Positions 37,533 through 47,751 of a DNA stretch of 64,000 nucleotides are shown in pieces (the stretch's first letter is position 1; each line of letters begins with the position of its first letter). This stretch comes from Rhizobiaceae bacterium. GTDB taxonomy: Bacteria > Pseudomonadota > Alphaproteobacteria > Rhizobiales > Rhizobiaceae. The position numbers and the translations under genes were made by a program. The DNA is taken from NCBI GenBank assembly GCA_014238155.1, contig JABABQ010000034.1:225371-289370 (forward strand), given 5' to 3'. The notes under the pieces were generated by a model. The model saw only the letters and a program-made list of their open reading frames with translations. It was not told where the DNA came from and did not search any database.

Positions 37533-38114
37533 TTAAACATCATCATCACCAGATTCATAATCGCCGCCACCTGATGAAGTGCGATCTGGAATGTCCCGGC
37601 CAAAATCACTTTTCAAGGTCTTCAAATCAAGAAAATTGTCGGCCTGGCGGCGCAAGTCATCGGCAATCATTGGTGGTTGGGTAGAAGTCGTTGAAACCAC
37701 AGTCACCCGTTTACCCTTGCGCTGCAATGCTTCGACCAAGACCCTGAAGTCGCCATTTCCGGAAAACAGGACGAAGTGGTCGACGCCGGGCACCAGTTCC
37801 ATGGCATCAATCGCCAAATCCAGATCCATATTGCCTTTGACTTTGCGCCGACCTGCGGCGTCGGTGAATTCCTTGGCTGCTTTGGTGACCACGGTGTAAC
37901 CATTGTAATCGAGCCAGTCGATTAAAGGTCTGATCGATGAAAACTCCTGATCCTCTATCAACGCCGTGTAGTAATAAGCCCGCAACAGATAGCCGGGCTT
38001 GCTAAATGTATTTAGCATTTGTTTGTAGTCGATATCAAAACCAAGCGCTCGGGCCGTGGCGTAGAGATTGGCGCCGTCAATCAAAAGAACTATTTTCTCG
38101 CGCTCATCGAACAT
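37533..38114 (-). CDS. NYN domain protein, LabA-like
   Basis: 193 residues from the ATG at 38114 (AGGAG 6 bases upstream). PIN/NYN nuclease fold: VLLIDGANLYATARALG with the first Asp, NMDLDLAIDAMEL with two Asp, and FVLFSGNGDFRVLVEAL with the last Asp. Probably a metal-dependent RNase. The C-terminal 30 residues are Gly/Asp/Ser rich. It is commonly next to rpoZ in Rhizobiales and is divergent from it here. Confidence 0.9.
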   Translation of the reverse strand: MFDEREKIVLLIDGANLYATARALGFDIDYKQMLNTFSKPGYLLRAYYYTALIEDQEFSSIRPLIDWLDYNGYTVVTKAAKEFTDAAGRRKVKGNMDLDLAIDAMELVPGVDHFVLFSGNGDFRVLVEALQRKGKRVTVVSTTSTQPPMIADDLRRQADNFLDLKTLKSDFGRDIPDRTSSGGGDYESGDDDV

Positions 38115-38400
38115 AAAATCTCCTTTTGGCATTCAAATACAGCCGAAATTAATAATTAAAACATCGCAGTGCGTCACGCATCAAAAACGCGGCGTGCCGA
38201 TAGTACCGGACACGATATCAAAACCTGATGCTGGCTTTCAAGTCGCGATTGCAGCGAAAATCATTCGCCTCACGGCTAAACCCCAAGCCAGATAGTGGTT
38301 CGTAGTGCTTAAAATGACGAATATCCTTGAATTTGCCTCAAAGGTTGAGTAGGGACAGCGCAACTCACCCATTCCTCACACTTTGCATCAGGAGCCCAGC

Positions 38401-38805
38401 ATGGCCCGCGTTACTGTGGAAGATTGCATCGACAAGGTGCCCAACCGTTTTGAACTCGTCCTTTTATCGAGCCATCGGTCTCGCCAGATCTCGTCCGGCT
38501 CTCAGATTTCTGTCGAGCGGGATAATGATAAAAACCCTGTCGTCGCATTGCGTGAAATAGCAGACGAGCAGTTGTCGCCCGGTGATTTAAAGGAAGACCT
38601 GATCCATTCACTGCAAAAGCACGTCGAAGTTGACGAGCCCGAAGACGCAATCGAAACTCCGGTCGAAGAAGTTGTTGCAACTTCTGAAGACATGGTCGGC
38701 GTCCCAGAAACACCCCCACAAATTACTTTCGACAACCTGTCGGAAGAAGAGTTGTTGGCAGGCATTCAAGGCCTCGTACCTCCGGAAAAGACCGACGACT
38801 TCTAA
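38401..38805 (+). CDS. rpoZ: RNA polymerase omega subunit
   Basis: 134 residues. [22 protein letters not shown] is the universal omega start, followed by the family pattern ending [11 protein letters not shown]. The C-terminal tail of about 70 acidic residues is the long form typical of Rhizobiales. Shine-Dalgarno AGGAG 7 bases upstream. It has its own terminator, so rsh has a separate transcript or relies on read-through. Confidence 0.97.
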   Translation: MARVTVEDCIDKVPNRFELVLLSSHRSRQISSGSQISVERDNDKNPVVALREIADEQLSPGDLKEDLIHSLQKHVEVDEPEDAIETPVEEVVATSEDMVGVPETPPQITFDNLSEEELLAGIQGLVPPEKTDDF

Positions 38806-38832
38806 GTCTTACAGAGCGTTTCGAACCAATTG

Positions 38833-38862
38833 ACCGGCTCAGCCACGCTGCGCCGGTTTTTT
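38833..38862 (+). terminator. Rho-independent terminator after rpoZ
   Basis: ACCGGC, one mismatch, CAGC, loop CAC, GCTG, mismatch, GCCGGT, then a run of six T. Lies 28 bases after the rpoZ stop and before rsh. Confidence 0.85.
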
Positions 38863-38958
38863 GTTGCCAAATTTCACCACTATATCGCCATTTAGCTTGA
38901 TAGATGGACCAACCGGCACCATTGTTGAATCAGTACATGAAATGGGAAAAATCAGCGC

Positions 38959-41229
38959 ATGATGCGCCAAAGCGAATTGGTCGAGCGGGTTGCAAGCTAC
39001 ACTCGTGACTACGACGAAGACCTTCTCAATCGAGCCTATGTCTATGCGATGCATCAACATCGCCATCAGACACGTGAATCCGGTGCCCCCTATTTCAGTC
39101 ATCCACTCGAAGTCGCCGCGATTGTCACCGACTTAAAACTGGATCAGGATAGTGTTATTGCTGCTCTGCTTCACGATACGATTGAAGACACCGACGCAAC
39201 AAAAATCGAAATCGATTCGTTGTTCGGCTCGAAGATTGGTCGTTTGGTTGATGGATTAACAAAACTTAAGCGTATCGATCTGGTTTCCAAGAAAACCCGT
39301 CAGGGTGAAAATCTGCGCCGCCTGTTGCTGGCAATCGCCGATGATGTACGCGTGCTGCTGGTCAAATTGGCTGACCGTCTGCACAACATGCGCACATTAA
39401 ATCACGTGCCTGCAGAAAAACGCCAGCGCATCTCCCAGGAGACTATGGACATCTACGCCCCCCTCGCTGGGCGCATGGGGATGCAGGGAATGCGTGACGA
39501 GTTGGAAGAACTGGCTTTTCAGAACCTGCATCCGGAAGCTTATTCGCTGGTCCATTCCAAGCTGGATCAATTGCAAAAAAAGACCCGTTCAATCATCAAC
39601 GAAATCGAAGCCAGTGTGGTCAGCAATCTGGCACAAGCTGACATCACCGCGATTGTGAAAAGTCGCAACAAGCGGCCCTATTCTGTGTTTCGCAAGATGG
39701 AACGCAACAGCGTCAGCTTTGAACAATTGTCTGACGTCATCGGGTTTCGCGTCATCGTTGACCGGGCCGAACATTGCTATCAGGCGTTGGGCGTTGTGCA
39801 CACGCGCTGGCGGGCGGTTCCCGGTCGTTTCAAGGATTACATATCGACACCGAAGCAAAACGATTACCGTTCTTTGCACACCACGGTTGTTGGCCCCTCA
39901 CGACAAAGGGTCGAATTGCAGATCCGCACACATGAGATGAACGACATTGCCGAACAGGGCATTGCTGCGCATTCGCTCTATAAGGACGGGGTTTATTCAG
40001 CACCCGAAGACGCGACTTTGTTGAAGGGCGATGTGGGTGGTGCTGACAGTGCTGCTTCAATGGCCAGTGAAAGCCGGGCCTATCACTGGCTGCGCCGGAC
40101 AGTCGAATCATTGTCTGACCGCGATCACCCGGATGATGTTCTCGAGCAGGCGCGCCTTGAACTGTTTCATGATCAAGTATTTTGTTTCACCCCCAAGGGG
40201 CGCCTCATCGCGCTGCCGCAGGGTGCAACAGCAATCGATTTCGCTTATGCGGTGCATACCGATATCGGAAATTCCTGTGTTGGTTGCCGCATCAATGGCC
40301 GTGCGGCGCCGGTGGTGTCGAAACTCAGAAATGGCGATGAAGTTCAGATCATGCGGGCAGAAGGCCAAATACCACCCACCGCATGGGAAAATGTAGTCAC
40401 GACCGGTAAGGCTCGCGCCGGGATTCGACGCGCCACACGCGAGGCCCGCTCCAAACAATATTCAGGTTTGGGTGAAAAAATTCTAACCACAACGTTCAAG
40501 CGAGCCGGCCACAAATTTGAACGCGACCAGTTGGAGAATGTGTTGGCCAAGCTGGCACATAACACGACAGACGAAGCGATTGCAGCTGTCGGACGTGGTG
40601 AACTGTCGCCTGAAGACGTGCTGAAAGCAGTATTTCCAGATTACCAAAAGGACCGAGGCGCCCGCGGCAAAAGTGCTGCAGGTGAAGGTTGGTTCAACCT
40701 GTCGGGTGTTGCCAATATCATGTTCCGCATTCCCGGGCGACGGCGCGAAAAATATGCCGAAGCCGCTTCCAAACTGGCCGATGCAATCCCTATCCGCGGT
40801 GCGGCGGGTGATCTGCCGGTGAAACTTGACCCCGACGGAGGTGCAGTGCCAGGCGACCGGATTGTTGGCATACTGACACCGGGTGAAGGGGTTACTGTCT
40901 ATCCAATTCAGGCTGAGGCCTTGCAACAATTTGAAGACAGCGCAGACCAATGGCTTGATCTGCGCTGGGATATCGATCCGAATAACCCCGAACGTTTCCC
41001 CTCCAAAATTCGTGTCATCGCTGTGAATGCGCCAGGCACGCTTGCCGAAATTTCCGATGTGATGGCTACGTCTGACGCCAATATCGCAACCATTCTACTG
41101 TCACAGCCCGACCCCGGATTGGCGCAAATGATATTCGGTGTTGAAGTCTGGGATTTAAATCATCTTAACCGGGTTGTGCGGGAACTTCGTTCGCTCGCTG
41201 TGGTCAGCGAAGTTGAGCGGGTCAACTGA
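38959..41229 (+). CDS. rsh: Bifunctional (p)ppGpp synthetase/hydrolase
   Basis: 756 residues. HD hydrolase domain (about 25-160: SHPLEVAAIV, LLHDTIEDTDA), synthetase domain (about 230-350: GFRVIVDRAEHCYQALGVVH, DYISTPKQNDYRSLHTTVV), TGS (about 400-460: VFCFTPKGRLIALPQGATAIDFAY) and a C-terminal ACT domain (about 680-750). The HD motif is intact, so it should both make and destroy the alarmone. Alphaproteobacteria normally have one such enzyme. Followed by DUF2062 and acpS. Confidence 0.96.
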   Translation: MMRQSELVERVASYTRDYDEDLLNRAYVYAMHQHRHQTRESGAPYFSHPLEVAAIVTDLKLDQDSVIAALLHDTIEDTDATKIEIDSLFGSKIGRLVDGLTKLKRIDLVSKKTRQGENLRRLLLAIADDVRVLLVKLADRLHNMRTLNHVPAEKRQRISQETMDIYAPLAGRMGMQGMRDELEELAFQNLHPEAYSLVHSKLDQLQKKTRSIINEIEASVVSNLAQADITAIVKSRNKRPYSVFRKMERNSVSFEQLSDVIGFRVIVDRAEHCYQALGVVHTRWRAVPGRFKDYISTPKQNDYRSLHTTVVGPSRQRVELQIRTHEMNDIAEQGIAAHSLYKDGVYSAPEDATLLKGDVGGADSAASMASESRAYHWLRRTVESLSDRDHPDDVLEQARLELFHDQVFCFTPKGRLIALPQGATAIDFAYAVHTDIGNSCVGCRINGRAAPVVSKLRNGDEVQIMRAEGQIPPTAWENVVTTGKARAGIRRATREARSKQYSGLGEKILTTTFKRAGHKFERDQLENVLAKLAHNTTDEAIAAVGRGELSPEDVLKAVFPDYQKDRGARGKSAAGEGWFNLSGVANIMFRIPGRRREKYAEAASKLADAIPIRGAAGDLPVKLDPDGGAVPGDRIVGILTPGEGVTVYPIQAEALQQFEDSADQWLDLRWDIDPNNPERFPSKIRVIAVNAPGTLAEISDVMATSDANIATILLSQPDPGLAQMIFGVEVWDLNHLNRVVRELRSLAVVSEVERVN

Positions 41230-41369
41230 TTATGCGGTTCAAGATGTATCTGCCATTTTCTTGTTACAAACCTGGTGTTAAGAGAGTTTGCATAGACTCG
41301 CGGCATGTAACTTGGAATTTGGGTTCGACGGTCAATGAGCTGCCGTCGCACGAGGGTAATGTTTAGCGT

Positions 41370-42023
41370 ATGTTGTTGAAGAGGCGAAAGCCACCGACAT
41401 GGACAGAGAGTTTTCGGGTTTGGATCTGGCCCCGCCGCTCCTGGATGCGTTCTGGTCAATATGTGACCAAACGAATTCTGCGCCTGACCGCTACCCCCCA
41501 TGCCGTCGCAGCCGGTGTCGCTGCAGGTGCCTTCACGTCGTTTTCACCATTCATGGGATTACATTTCCTGATTGCGTTCGTCCTGGCCTGGATTATCCGC
41601 GGCAATATGCTGGCCTCAGCGCTTGGGACATTTGTCGGCAACCCTCTGTCGTTTCCGTTTATCTGGGCCGCTACCTACAATACCGGGCAATATCTGTTGC
41701 ATAACGCTAACGCCTCTTCGTCGCCACCCGATATCGTACTGGCCATGACAAACGTTATGAATGCCGTATTTGAATTTGACGGTCATGCGGCAAGTGCGGC
41801 CCTGAAGCTGATATGGGAACCGCTGTTATTGCCGATGCTGGTAGGCGGCGGTCTGATCGGATTGGTTTGTGCTGTGCCGCTGTATTTTGTCACCCGCAGA
41901 GCAGCGGTGATGTTTCGAGAAAGCAGAAAAAACAAACTCATCATCAAGGCAGAGGAGATCAAGGCGCGAGCTACGCAAATGCGTAAATCAATTGATCTGG
42001 CTGGAGGAGCCAATCAAGCATGA
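41370..42023 (+). CDS. DUF2062 membrane protein
   Basis: 217 residues. Basic N-terminus, then conserved [54 protein letters not shown] and two or three more hydrophobic segments ending with a basic tail. Function unknown. It is a standing neighbour of rsh and acpS in Rhizobiales; its stop overlaps acpS (ATGA). Confidence 0.88.
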   Translation: MLLKRRKPPTWTESFRVWIWPRRSWMRSGQYVTKRILRLTATPHAVAAGVAAGAFTSFSPFMGLHFLIAFVLAWIIRGNMLASALGTFVGNPLSFPFIWAATYNTGQYLLHNANASSSPPDIVLAMTNVMNAVFEFDGHAASAALKLIWEPLLLPMLVGGGLIGLVCAVPLYFVTRRAAVMFRESRKNKLIIKAEEIKARATQMRKSIDLAGGANQA

Positions 42024-42433
42024 TTATTGGTCTCGGCAGTGACTTGATTGATATTCGGCGCATTGAAAATTCTCTTCAACGCTTCGGCGACCGTTTCATC
42101 AACCGTATTTACACAGATGTGGAAAAAGCCAAATCGGAACGACGCAGAGAACGAGCAGCGTCCTACGCCAAACGGTTTGCTGCCAAGGAAGCCTGTTCGA
42201 AAGCCTTGGGAACCGGACTTTCAAACGGGGTTTTCTGGCGCGACATGGGGGTTGTCAACTTGCCCAGCGGCAAACCCACGTTCAAACTGACCAATGGCGC
42301 TCTCAAGCGGCTTGAATCGATGATGCCAGAAGGCATGGAGCCGGTCATCCACCTGACAATTACCGATGATTTTCCACTTGCTCAGGCATTTGTAATTATC
42401 GAAGCACTGCCGCATGGAACGCGTCAAATCTGA
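42020..42433 (+). CDS. acpS: Holo-[acyl-carrier-protein] synthase
   Basis: 137 residues. [15 protein letters not shown] with the metal Asp, [14 protein letters not shown] with the metal Glu, and a C-terminal SITDD-type segment ([16 protein letters not shown]). Transfers phosphopantetheine from CoA to acyl carrier protein. Its stop codon abuts that of the convergent GNAT gene. Confidence 0.96.
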   Translation: MIIGLGSDLIDIRRIENSLQRFGDRFINRIYTDVEKAKSERRRERAASYAKRFAAKEACSKALGTGLSNGVFWRDMGVVNLPSGKPTFKLTNGALKRLESMMPEGMEPVIHLTITDDFPLAQAFVIIEALPHGTRQI

Positions 42434-42441
42434 TCAGATTT
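42426..42441. repeat. 16-bp perfect palindrome across two convergent stop codons
   Basis: AAATCTGATCAGATTT. Its centre TGATCA is the acpS stop (TGA, 42431-42433) next to the GNAT stop (TCA on this strand). Both proteins therefore end in Ile. Too short and loop-free for a convincing terminator. Confidence 0.6.
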
Positions 42442-42907
42442 TAGCCCGCATAGAGATGCTCGTCGGGTGCTCATAGCCGGCATGAGACTTTTCACCAATT
42501 TTGCTAAAACCAAGATTTGCAAATGACTGGTGATTTTCCACAAGCTCAATACGAGATTCCAGTTCCAGCCCATCAAAACCTTCCTGACGAGCCATCTCAA
42601 AAGCCCGGTCAAACATTTGATGGCCGATCCCTTGCCCCTGATATTCCTCTTCAACCGCGACTTTACCGACATACAGCCATGGGGGTCGGCGGCGACAAAA
42701 CATGCAGCCAATAAGGCGGTCGTCGAGTTTCGCAACAAACAGCACTTCCTGAGCAGACTTTTCTGCAAGATCGGCCGGGGTCAGCCGATGAAGTGAACTG
42801 GGAGGGTCAATTCTCGCATCCATATAGGCATAGCTTCGATGCAGCAGAGCATGCAGATCGTCCCAATCAACGTTTTCAGGGCTTTTGATGATCTCGATAT
42901 CAACCAC
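42434..42907 (-). CDS. GNAT family N-acetyltransferase
   Basis: 157 residues from the GTG at 42907, which overlaps the smpB stop. Acetyl-CoA binding motif A is [20 protein letters not shown] (Q/R-x-x-G-x-G/A form, about residues 87-106), with motif [19 protein letters not shown]. Substrate unknown. Overlap with smpB suggests co-translation after it. Confidence 0.85.
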   Translation of the reverse strand: MVDIEIIKSPENVDWDDLHALLHRSYAYMDARIDPPSSLHRLTPADLAEKSAQEVLFVAKLDDRLIGCMFCRRRPPWLYVGKVAVEEEYQGQGIGHQMFDRAFEMARQEGFDGLELESRIELVENHQSFANLGFSKIGEKSHAGYEHPTSISMRAKI

Positions 42908-43379
42908 GGTCTCGCAACAACCGCGATTTCTCTCGGTTCCAATCTCGTTTCTTTTCAGTCTCACGTTTATCGTGAACTTTTTTACCTTTGCCCAAACCGA
43001 TCTGAAGTTTGGCGCGGCCCTTTTCGTTGAAATAGAGCCTTAACGGGATCAATGTCATGCCATCTCGGGAAACGGCTTGAGCGAGTCGGTTGATTTCACG
43101 CTTCGACATCAGTAATTTTCGGCGGCGACGCGGTTCGTGGTTGAAGCGGTTGGCCTGCAGATATTCTGGAATATGACAATTGATCAGCCACAACTCGCCA
43201 TCCTCATAGCTGGCGTAACTTTCGGCAATATTCGCCTTTCCATTGCGTAGCGATTTAACTTCGGTGCCGTTCAGCACCATACCAGCTTCGAACGTGTCTT
43301 CGATAGCATAATTATATCGTGCCTTGCGGTTTTCCGCGATGGCCCGACCACCCGAGTCTGGTTTTTTGCGCGGAGCCAT
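42900..43379 (-). CDS. smpB: SsrA-binding protein
   Basis: 159 residues. tmRNA partner in ribosome rescue. [34 protein letters not shown] and the C-terminal basic tail [19 protein letters not shown] are all typical. Starts 15 bases after dapA stops. The ssrA gene itself was not found in this window. Confidence 0.97.
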   Translation of the reverse strand: MAPRKKPDSGGRAIAENRKARYNYAIEDTFEAGMVLNGTEVKSLRNGKANIAESYASYEDGELWLINCHIPEYLQANRFNHEPRRRRKLLMSKREINRLAQAVSRDGMTLIPLRLYFNEKGRAKLQIGLGKGKKVHDKRETEKKRDWNREKSRLLRDRG

Positions 43380-43394
43380 TGGGAAAGATCGTTT

Positions 43395-44288
43395 CTAGTT
43401 GATCAGCCCGGCATGAATCATAGCATCCCGCACCAGCTGTTCTGTTGAGGATTCAATCGGCACCAGTGGGCTACGCTGAATATTGCGCACCTTGCCCAAC
43501 AGTTCGAGACCAAATTTTGCACCACCAGGATTTGGCTCTGCAAACAATGCAGCGTGGAGAGGCAGCAACCGATCCTGCAACGACAGGGCCGTTGCCATGT
43601 CACCATCAGCCATGGCCTGTTGAAATTGCGAACACAGTGCGGGTGCTACATTTGCAGAAACGGAGATGCAGCCCACTCCCCCATGTGAAAAAAATCCCAA
43701 GGCTGAAGCATCTTCACCGGTCAACTGGATAAAGTCGTGGCCACAGGTATTACGTTGCCAGCTGCAACGGGTTACGTCACCTGTGGCGTCTTTCACACCG
43801 ACAATATTTTCATACGTGTGAGCCAATTCGCCCATGGTTTGCGGCGTCATATCGATGATCGAGCGACCGGGGATATTGTAAATATAGATCGGTAATGACG
43901 TGGCTTCTGCGATGAATGAATAATGGGTTTTCAGGCCACGTTGACTGGGCTTATTGTAATAGGGGGTCACCACCAGGATTGCATCCGCCCCAACTTTCTC
44001 AGCATGCTCGGCAAACTCGATGCTTTCAGCTGTGTTGTTGGATCCTGCGCCAGCCATGACGGGCACGCGACCGTCAGCAACTTCGACACAGATTTCCACG
44101 ACCCGCTTGTGTTCTTCATGGCTCAACGTTGGAGATTCACCGGTGGTTCCAACCGGCACCAATCCGTGTGTCCCCTGCTCTATCTGCCAATTTACAAAAT
44201 CGGCAAAGCCCTTTTCGTCGACTGACCCATCTTCAAGCATCGGTGTGACGAGTGCAGTATTGGACCTGCTAAACATGGGGTTGGGCAC
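43395..44288 (-). CDS. dapA: 4-hydroxy-tetrahydrodipicolinate synthase
   Basis: 297 residues. Condenses pyruvate and aspartate semialdehyde in lysine and peptidoglycan precursor synthesis. [16 protein letters not shown], catalytic Tyr in [10 protein letters not shown] and Schiff-base Lys in [10 protein letters not shown]. The GTG at 44288 is chosen because AGGAGA lies 7 bases upstream; the ATG 12 bases later is too far from it. First gene of dapA-smpB-GNAT. Confidence 0.96.
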   Translation of the reverse strand: MPNPMFSRSNTALVTPMLEDGSVDEKGFADFVNWQIEQGTHGLVPVGTTGESPTLSHEEHKRVVEICVEVADGRVPVMAGAGSNNTAESIEFAEHAEKVGADAILVVTPYYNKPSQRGLKTHYSFIAEATSLPIYIYNIPGRSIIDMTPQTMGELAHTYENIVGVKDATGDVTRCSWQRNTCGHDFIQLTGEDASALGFFSHGGVGCISVSANVAPALCSQFQQAMADGDMATALSLQDRLLPLHAALFAEPNPGGAKFGLELLGKVRNIQRSPLVPIESSTEQLVRDAMIHAGLIN

Positions 44289-44535
44289 CAGTATTCTCCT
44301 GAAATTCTATTTCGGCGACAAACTGCCGTTTGGCAAATCGTCGCAAACTGCTTTGAACTGGAGCGCAACATAGTGGGGGCCTGCCTATCGAGCAAGCGTG
44401 AATGGTACAATTGGTCGATTTCGAGTAACCTCTGATTAACCTGGCCTAAACCTGTTTGCTAAACAATGAACCGTTCGCACAGTTCAAACTGATTTCACGA
44501 TGCCGTTCAGTATCTAGTAAAGAGCCTGTCTGCCC

Positions 44536-46608
44536 ATGATTTATTCAAAAACTGCCCCGAAACTGGTCAAATCAATTGCCACTTTGGGCATATTCGCGAC
44601 GCTGAGTTTTGCCGCGATTGCACAATCCGGCACCACCACAGACACGCTGGTCACTGGCAGCATCGGTAGCCGTGCCCATGCAGCCAGCCTGACTCGAAGC
44701 GGCGTCGGAACGTCGAAACTGGACACGTCGCCTGCCTCGTCGGTTCTCAAGGCTGGTCTGAAAGCGCTTGGCAAAGGCGACATGACAGCCGCACTTTCTG
44801 CTCGCTTGAAGCTCAGAGCAGGCTCATTGGAGCGCAAGGTACTCGCCTGGGCCATTGCCATGAATGGTCGCAATATCGAACCACAGCTGCTCAATAAGAT
44901 TTCCCAAGATCTTTCCCATTGGCCAGGTGCCCGCGTCATGCGACAGAATCTGGAACGACGCATACTTGCTGAAAGCGATGCCGCCGCCGTGCGGACAGCC
45001 TTCAGCAAAACGCCGCCAGAATCATTTGAAGCCAGTCTGGCACTGGCCGTTGCGCACAAGAAAGCCGGCAAAAATAAACTGGCGCGCAAGATCATTTCGC
45101 CAATCTGGTCCGGGCGGAAACTGACCAACAGCCAGGAAAAGTATATTCTGAAACACCTTGGGTCGGTTTTGAGGAGATCCGACCACCGCTCCCGGGTCGA
45201 ATATTTGTTATCTCACAACCGCTTACGGGGTGCAGAACGAATTTCAGGATTGGCCGGCGTCAAGCGTCTGGTCAAGGCCCGCATCGCCGTTGAACGCAAA
45301 CTGAAATCCGCGTCCAAAGCGCTTGCCAATGTTCCAGCATCTCAGCGAACTGATCCAAATTACCTATACTCCAAGGCCCGCCACCTGCGTCGCGCCAACA
45401 AAATCACTGAGGCCGCAAAGGTGTTGCGCCAGGCTAAGACCAAGAATGTACACCCGAATGCCGCTGACGCATTCTGGATTGAACAGCGCATACTAGCTGC
45501 GGACCTGTTGGAAGCCAAATCTCCGAAGACCGCCTACAAGCTGGCATCGCGCAATGTGGGACGCTCCCGCACCAAGCAGATAGATGCAGAATTTTTTGCG
45601 GGTTGGATTGCCCTGCGTCAACTCAAAGATTCCAAAACCGCCGCGCGCCACTTTGAACGCTTGCTGCAACTTGCCAGCACGCCGCTGAGCAAATCACGCG
45701 GCCATTACTGGATGGGACGTGCCTTGCGTGATCCGTCAAAGGCCAATGCTCATTATCAGGCAGCTGCTGTGCACGATACCACATATTATGGCCAGCTGGC
45801 CGCCCGTAAACTAGGTCGCTCGGCAATTAAGGTCTCCCGAGCCCGCCCGACACGCACAGTTCGGGCCCGCTTTCCCAAATATGAACTTGTTCAGGCCATC
45901 GCCAAGCTCGAATCTGCCGGAAGGCCGTCAAGCGCCCGATTGATCTACCGCCATCTGGCCCGTCACCTGAACAATCCCGGCGAACTGGCCCTGCTTGCTG
46001 CAAGAGCAGAACGGGCCGGTGACCATCAACTGGCTTTGCAGGTTGGCAAGATAGGCTTCATTCGGGGCATGAATGTAGACAGCTTGGCCTGGCCTATTGG
46101 AGCGATACCCAAATCTGCCCCCACATCGGGTGCCGGATTGCCCCTCGCCTATGCCGTTGCGCGCCAGGAAAGCACATTTCGGGTCGACGCCCGCTCCTCC
46201 GCCAACGCCCTTGGTCTGCTGCAATTACTGCCGTCCACGGCAAAACGCACCGCACGGAATATTGGGGTAAAATATTCCAGGCGCAAACTGGTCACCAGCG
46301 CCAGCTACAACGTTCGATTGGGAACCGCATATCTGGATCAGCAGATGGACCGATTCGGGGGCTCCTATATTCTCACTTTCTCCGCCTATAATGCTGGCCC
46401 ATTGCGCGCCCAGGAATGGATGGAGCGATTTGGGGACCCCAGAGGAAAATCTCTTGAAGTTGTGATCGACTGGGTCGAGCAGATCCCCTACGCCGAAACC
46501 CGCAATTACGTTCAACGGGTTATGGAGAATTATCAGGTCTACAAGACCCGGTTAAAAGGCGCTAAATTGTCGACAGACAAGGATCTTAGGCGCGGGAAAA
46601 ACTCCTGA
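44536..46608 (+). CDS. slt: Soluble lytic murein transglycosylase
   Basis: 690 residues with an N-terminal signal (about 1-32). Residues about 60-520 are a helical solenoid of the Slt70 superhelix type. C-terminal SLT domain: YAVARQESTFRVDARSSANALGL with catalytic Glu near residue 545, GLLQLLPSTA, then NVRLGTAYLDQ and SAYNAGP. Cleaves peptidoglycan to anhydromuropeptides in the periplasm. Divergent from dapA across 247 bases, its usual partner in Rhizobiales. Confidence 0.94.
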   Translation: MIYSKTAPKLVKSIATLGIFATLSFAAIAQSGTTTDTLVTGSIGSRAHAASLTRSGVGTSKLDTSPASSVLKAGLKALGKGDMTAALSARLKLRAGSLERKVLAWAIAMNGRNIEPQLLNKISQDLSHWPGARVMRQNLERRILAESDAAAVRTAFSKTPPESFEASLALAVAHKKAGKNKLARKIISPIWSGRKLTNSQEKYILKHLGSVLRRSDHRSRVEYLLSHNRLRGAERISGLAGVKRLVKARIAVERKLKSASKALANVPASQRTDPNYLYSKARHLRRANKITEAAKVLRQAKTKNVHPNAADAFWIEQRILAADLLEAKSPKTAYKLASRNVGRSRTKQIDAEFFAGWIALRQLKDSKTAARHFERLLQLASTPLSKSRGHYWMGRALRDPSKANAHYQAAAVHDTTYYGQLAARKLGRSAIKVSRARPTRTVRARFPKYELVQAIAKLESAGRPSSARLIYRHLARHLNNPGELALLAARAERAGDHQLALQVGKIGFIRGMNVDSLAWPIGAIPKSAPTSGAGLPLAYAVARQESTFRVDARSSANALGLLQLLPSTAKRTARNIGVKYSRRKLVTSASYNVRLGTAYLDQQMDRFGGSYILTFSAYNAGPLRAQEWMERFGDPRGKSLEVVIDWVEQIPYAETRNYVQRVMENYQVYKTRLKGAKLSTDKDLRRGKNS

Positions 46609-46691
46609 TTACCTTATCCCGGGCCAAAAGCTTGTTTATACTGACTTATATGCTCTAATGTTGTGACAATATTTCGGCCTGAAAGTAATAA

Positions 46692-47642
46692 GTGACCTCT
46701 CGCCCCACGGCGCAAATGCTGCAGAACTTTGACATCAATGATACAATTGTACAGCGAACGCCTGTCCAGGCTTCTTTGGTCGATGGCGCAATGTTACGCG
46801 GTTATCAATACCACCAAATTGTTGACCCCAAGAGCCGCCGCAAGAGCCTGCCCCAGCACACTACGCCCCTGCTCTGCCTGGCGTCGGAACTTGGAAACAG
46901 CCGGGAACATCACAGATTTGCTTTGGCTTTGGCCAGCCAGATTGCAGCGGTTATGAAGATCTATACTTTAGACCTGCGCGGGCGCGGTCTTTCCGATGCT
47001 GCTGGCCTTGAATTATCTGATACTGCAACCGATGCCGACGACCTGATCAGCTTTTGTGATGCGCACAATCTGCATCACATCGATCTCGTGGTTACCGGCT
47101 TTTCGGTCTTCGTTTTGCTGTTGGCCATCACCAAACGACCGGGTCTGGTACGAAAACTCATTCTCAATGACGCAGCACCAGAATTTGATGCTGTTGGCAT
47201 TGCCCGTCGCACCGCGCTGATGCAACGTGCCGGCCAACCGACAAGCTGGGAAGATGCAGCTGAACAGTTGCACTCATTGAAGGGTGAAGAATTTCCCTAC
47301 TTTTCCCAACCGGACTGGCTCGACCTGGCTCATCAAAAATGGCGGGACGAAGCCGGAAAACCTGCGCTTGACACCGCAAAAAAACTGTTCCGCGGATCCA
47401 ATCTGGCAGATTACGACAACCGCCAACCAAGTCTGTGGCCAGAATTTGCGCTGCTTAACACCCGACCGGTGCTTCTCATCCGAGGCGAGTTTTCCAGTCT
47501 TGTGACGGCAGAAGTCAGCCAGAAGACGGCTGCTCAACACACAAAACTCGAAATTATTGTAGCCAAAGGGCAAGGCCATTTTCCGCAGCTTGAAAGGGGC
47601 CATCTGACCGATCAAATACTGGACTTCCTGCAGCGGGAATAA
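46692..47642 (+). CDS. Alpha/beta hydrolase with altered nucleophile elbow
   Basis: 316 residues from a GTG. Fold markers: LCLASELGNSREHHRFALALA, YTLDLRGRGLSD, and C-terminal RPVLLIRGEFSSLV with His296 in KGQGHFPQLERG. The nucleophile elbow reads VTGFSVFV, so the last small residue of G-x-S-x-G is Phe; Ser138 is still in place. A TTGTTT-N16-TCTAAT promoter lies at about 46630-46658. Substrate unknown; it may belong with the following FAH-family gene. Confidence 0.82.
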   Translation: MTSRPTAQMLQNFDINDTIVQRTPVQASLVDGAMLRGYQYHQIVDPKSRRKSLPQHTTPLLCLASELGNSREHHRFALALASQIAAVMKIYTLDLRGRGLSDAAGLELSDTATDADDLISFCDAHNLHHIDLVVTGFSVFVLLLAITKRPGLVRKLILNDAAPEFDAVGIARRTALMQRAGQPTSWEDAAEQLHSLKGEEFPYFSQPDWLDLAHQKWRDEAGKPALDTAKKLFRGSNLADYDNRQPSLWPEFALLNTRPVLLIRGEFSSLVTAEVSQKTAAQHTKLEIIVAKGQGHFPQLERGHLTDQILDFLQRE

Positions 47643-47705
47643 CGCCAGTTTCAGACTGTTTTACCAAACTTTTGCAAAATAATTGGCCAAGCCGGAGAAT
47701 TTCGG

Positions 47706-47725
47706 ATAGATAACATGTTATCTAT
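47706..47725 (+). promoter_or_regulatory. Perfect 20-bp palindrome, likely HpaR-like operator
   Basis: ATAGATAACATGTTATCTAT, fully self-complementary, 26 bases before the FAH-family start. ATAGAT, its first half, can serve as -10 to TTGGCC (47683-47688) with a 17-base spacer, so a bound regulator would block the promoter. The second gene of the unit is a MarR-family regulator, which makes autoregulation the simplest reading. Confidence 0.7.
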
Positions 47726-47751
47726 TGTAGGCCGGTTTGGGATTTTACCCT

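Noticed and set aside
41310..41335. GGTTCGA-like sequence as a tRNA T-arm
   Set aside because: No acceptor, anticodon or D-arm pairing around it. No tRNA was found elsewhere in the window.
42426..42441. 16-bp palindrome between acpS and GNAT as a bidirectional terminator
   Set aside because: It has no loop or T tract; it may only reflect the two stop codons meeting symmetrically.
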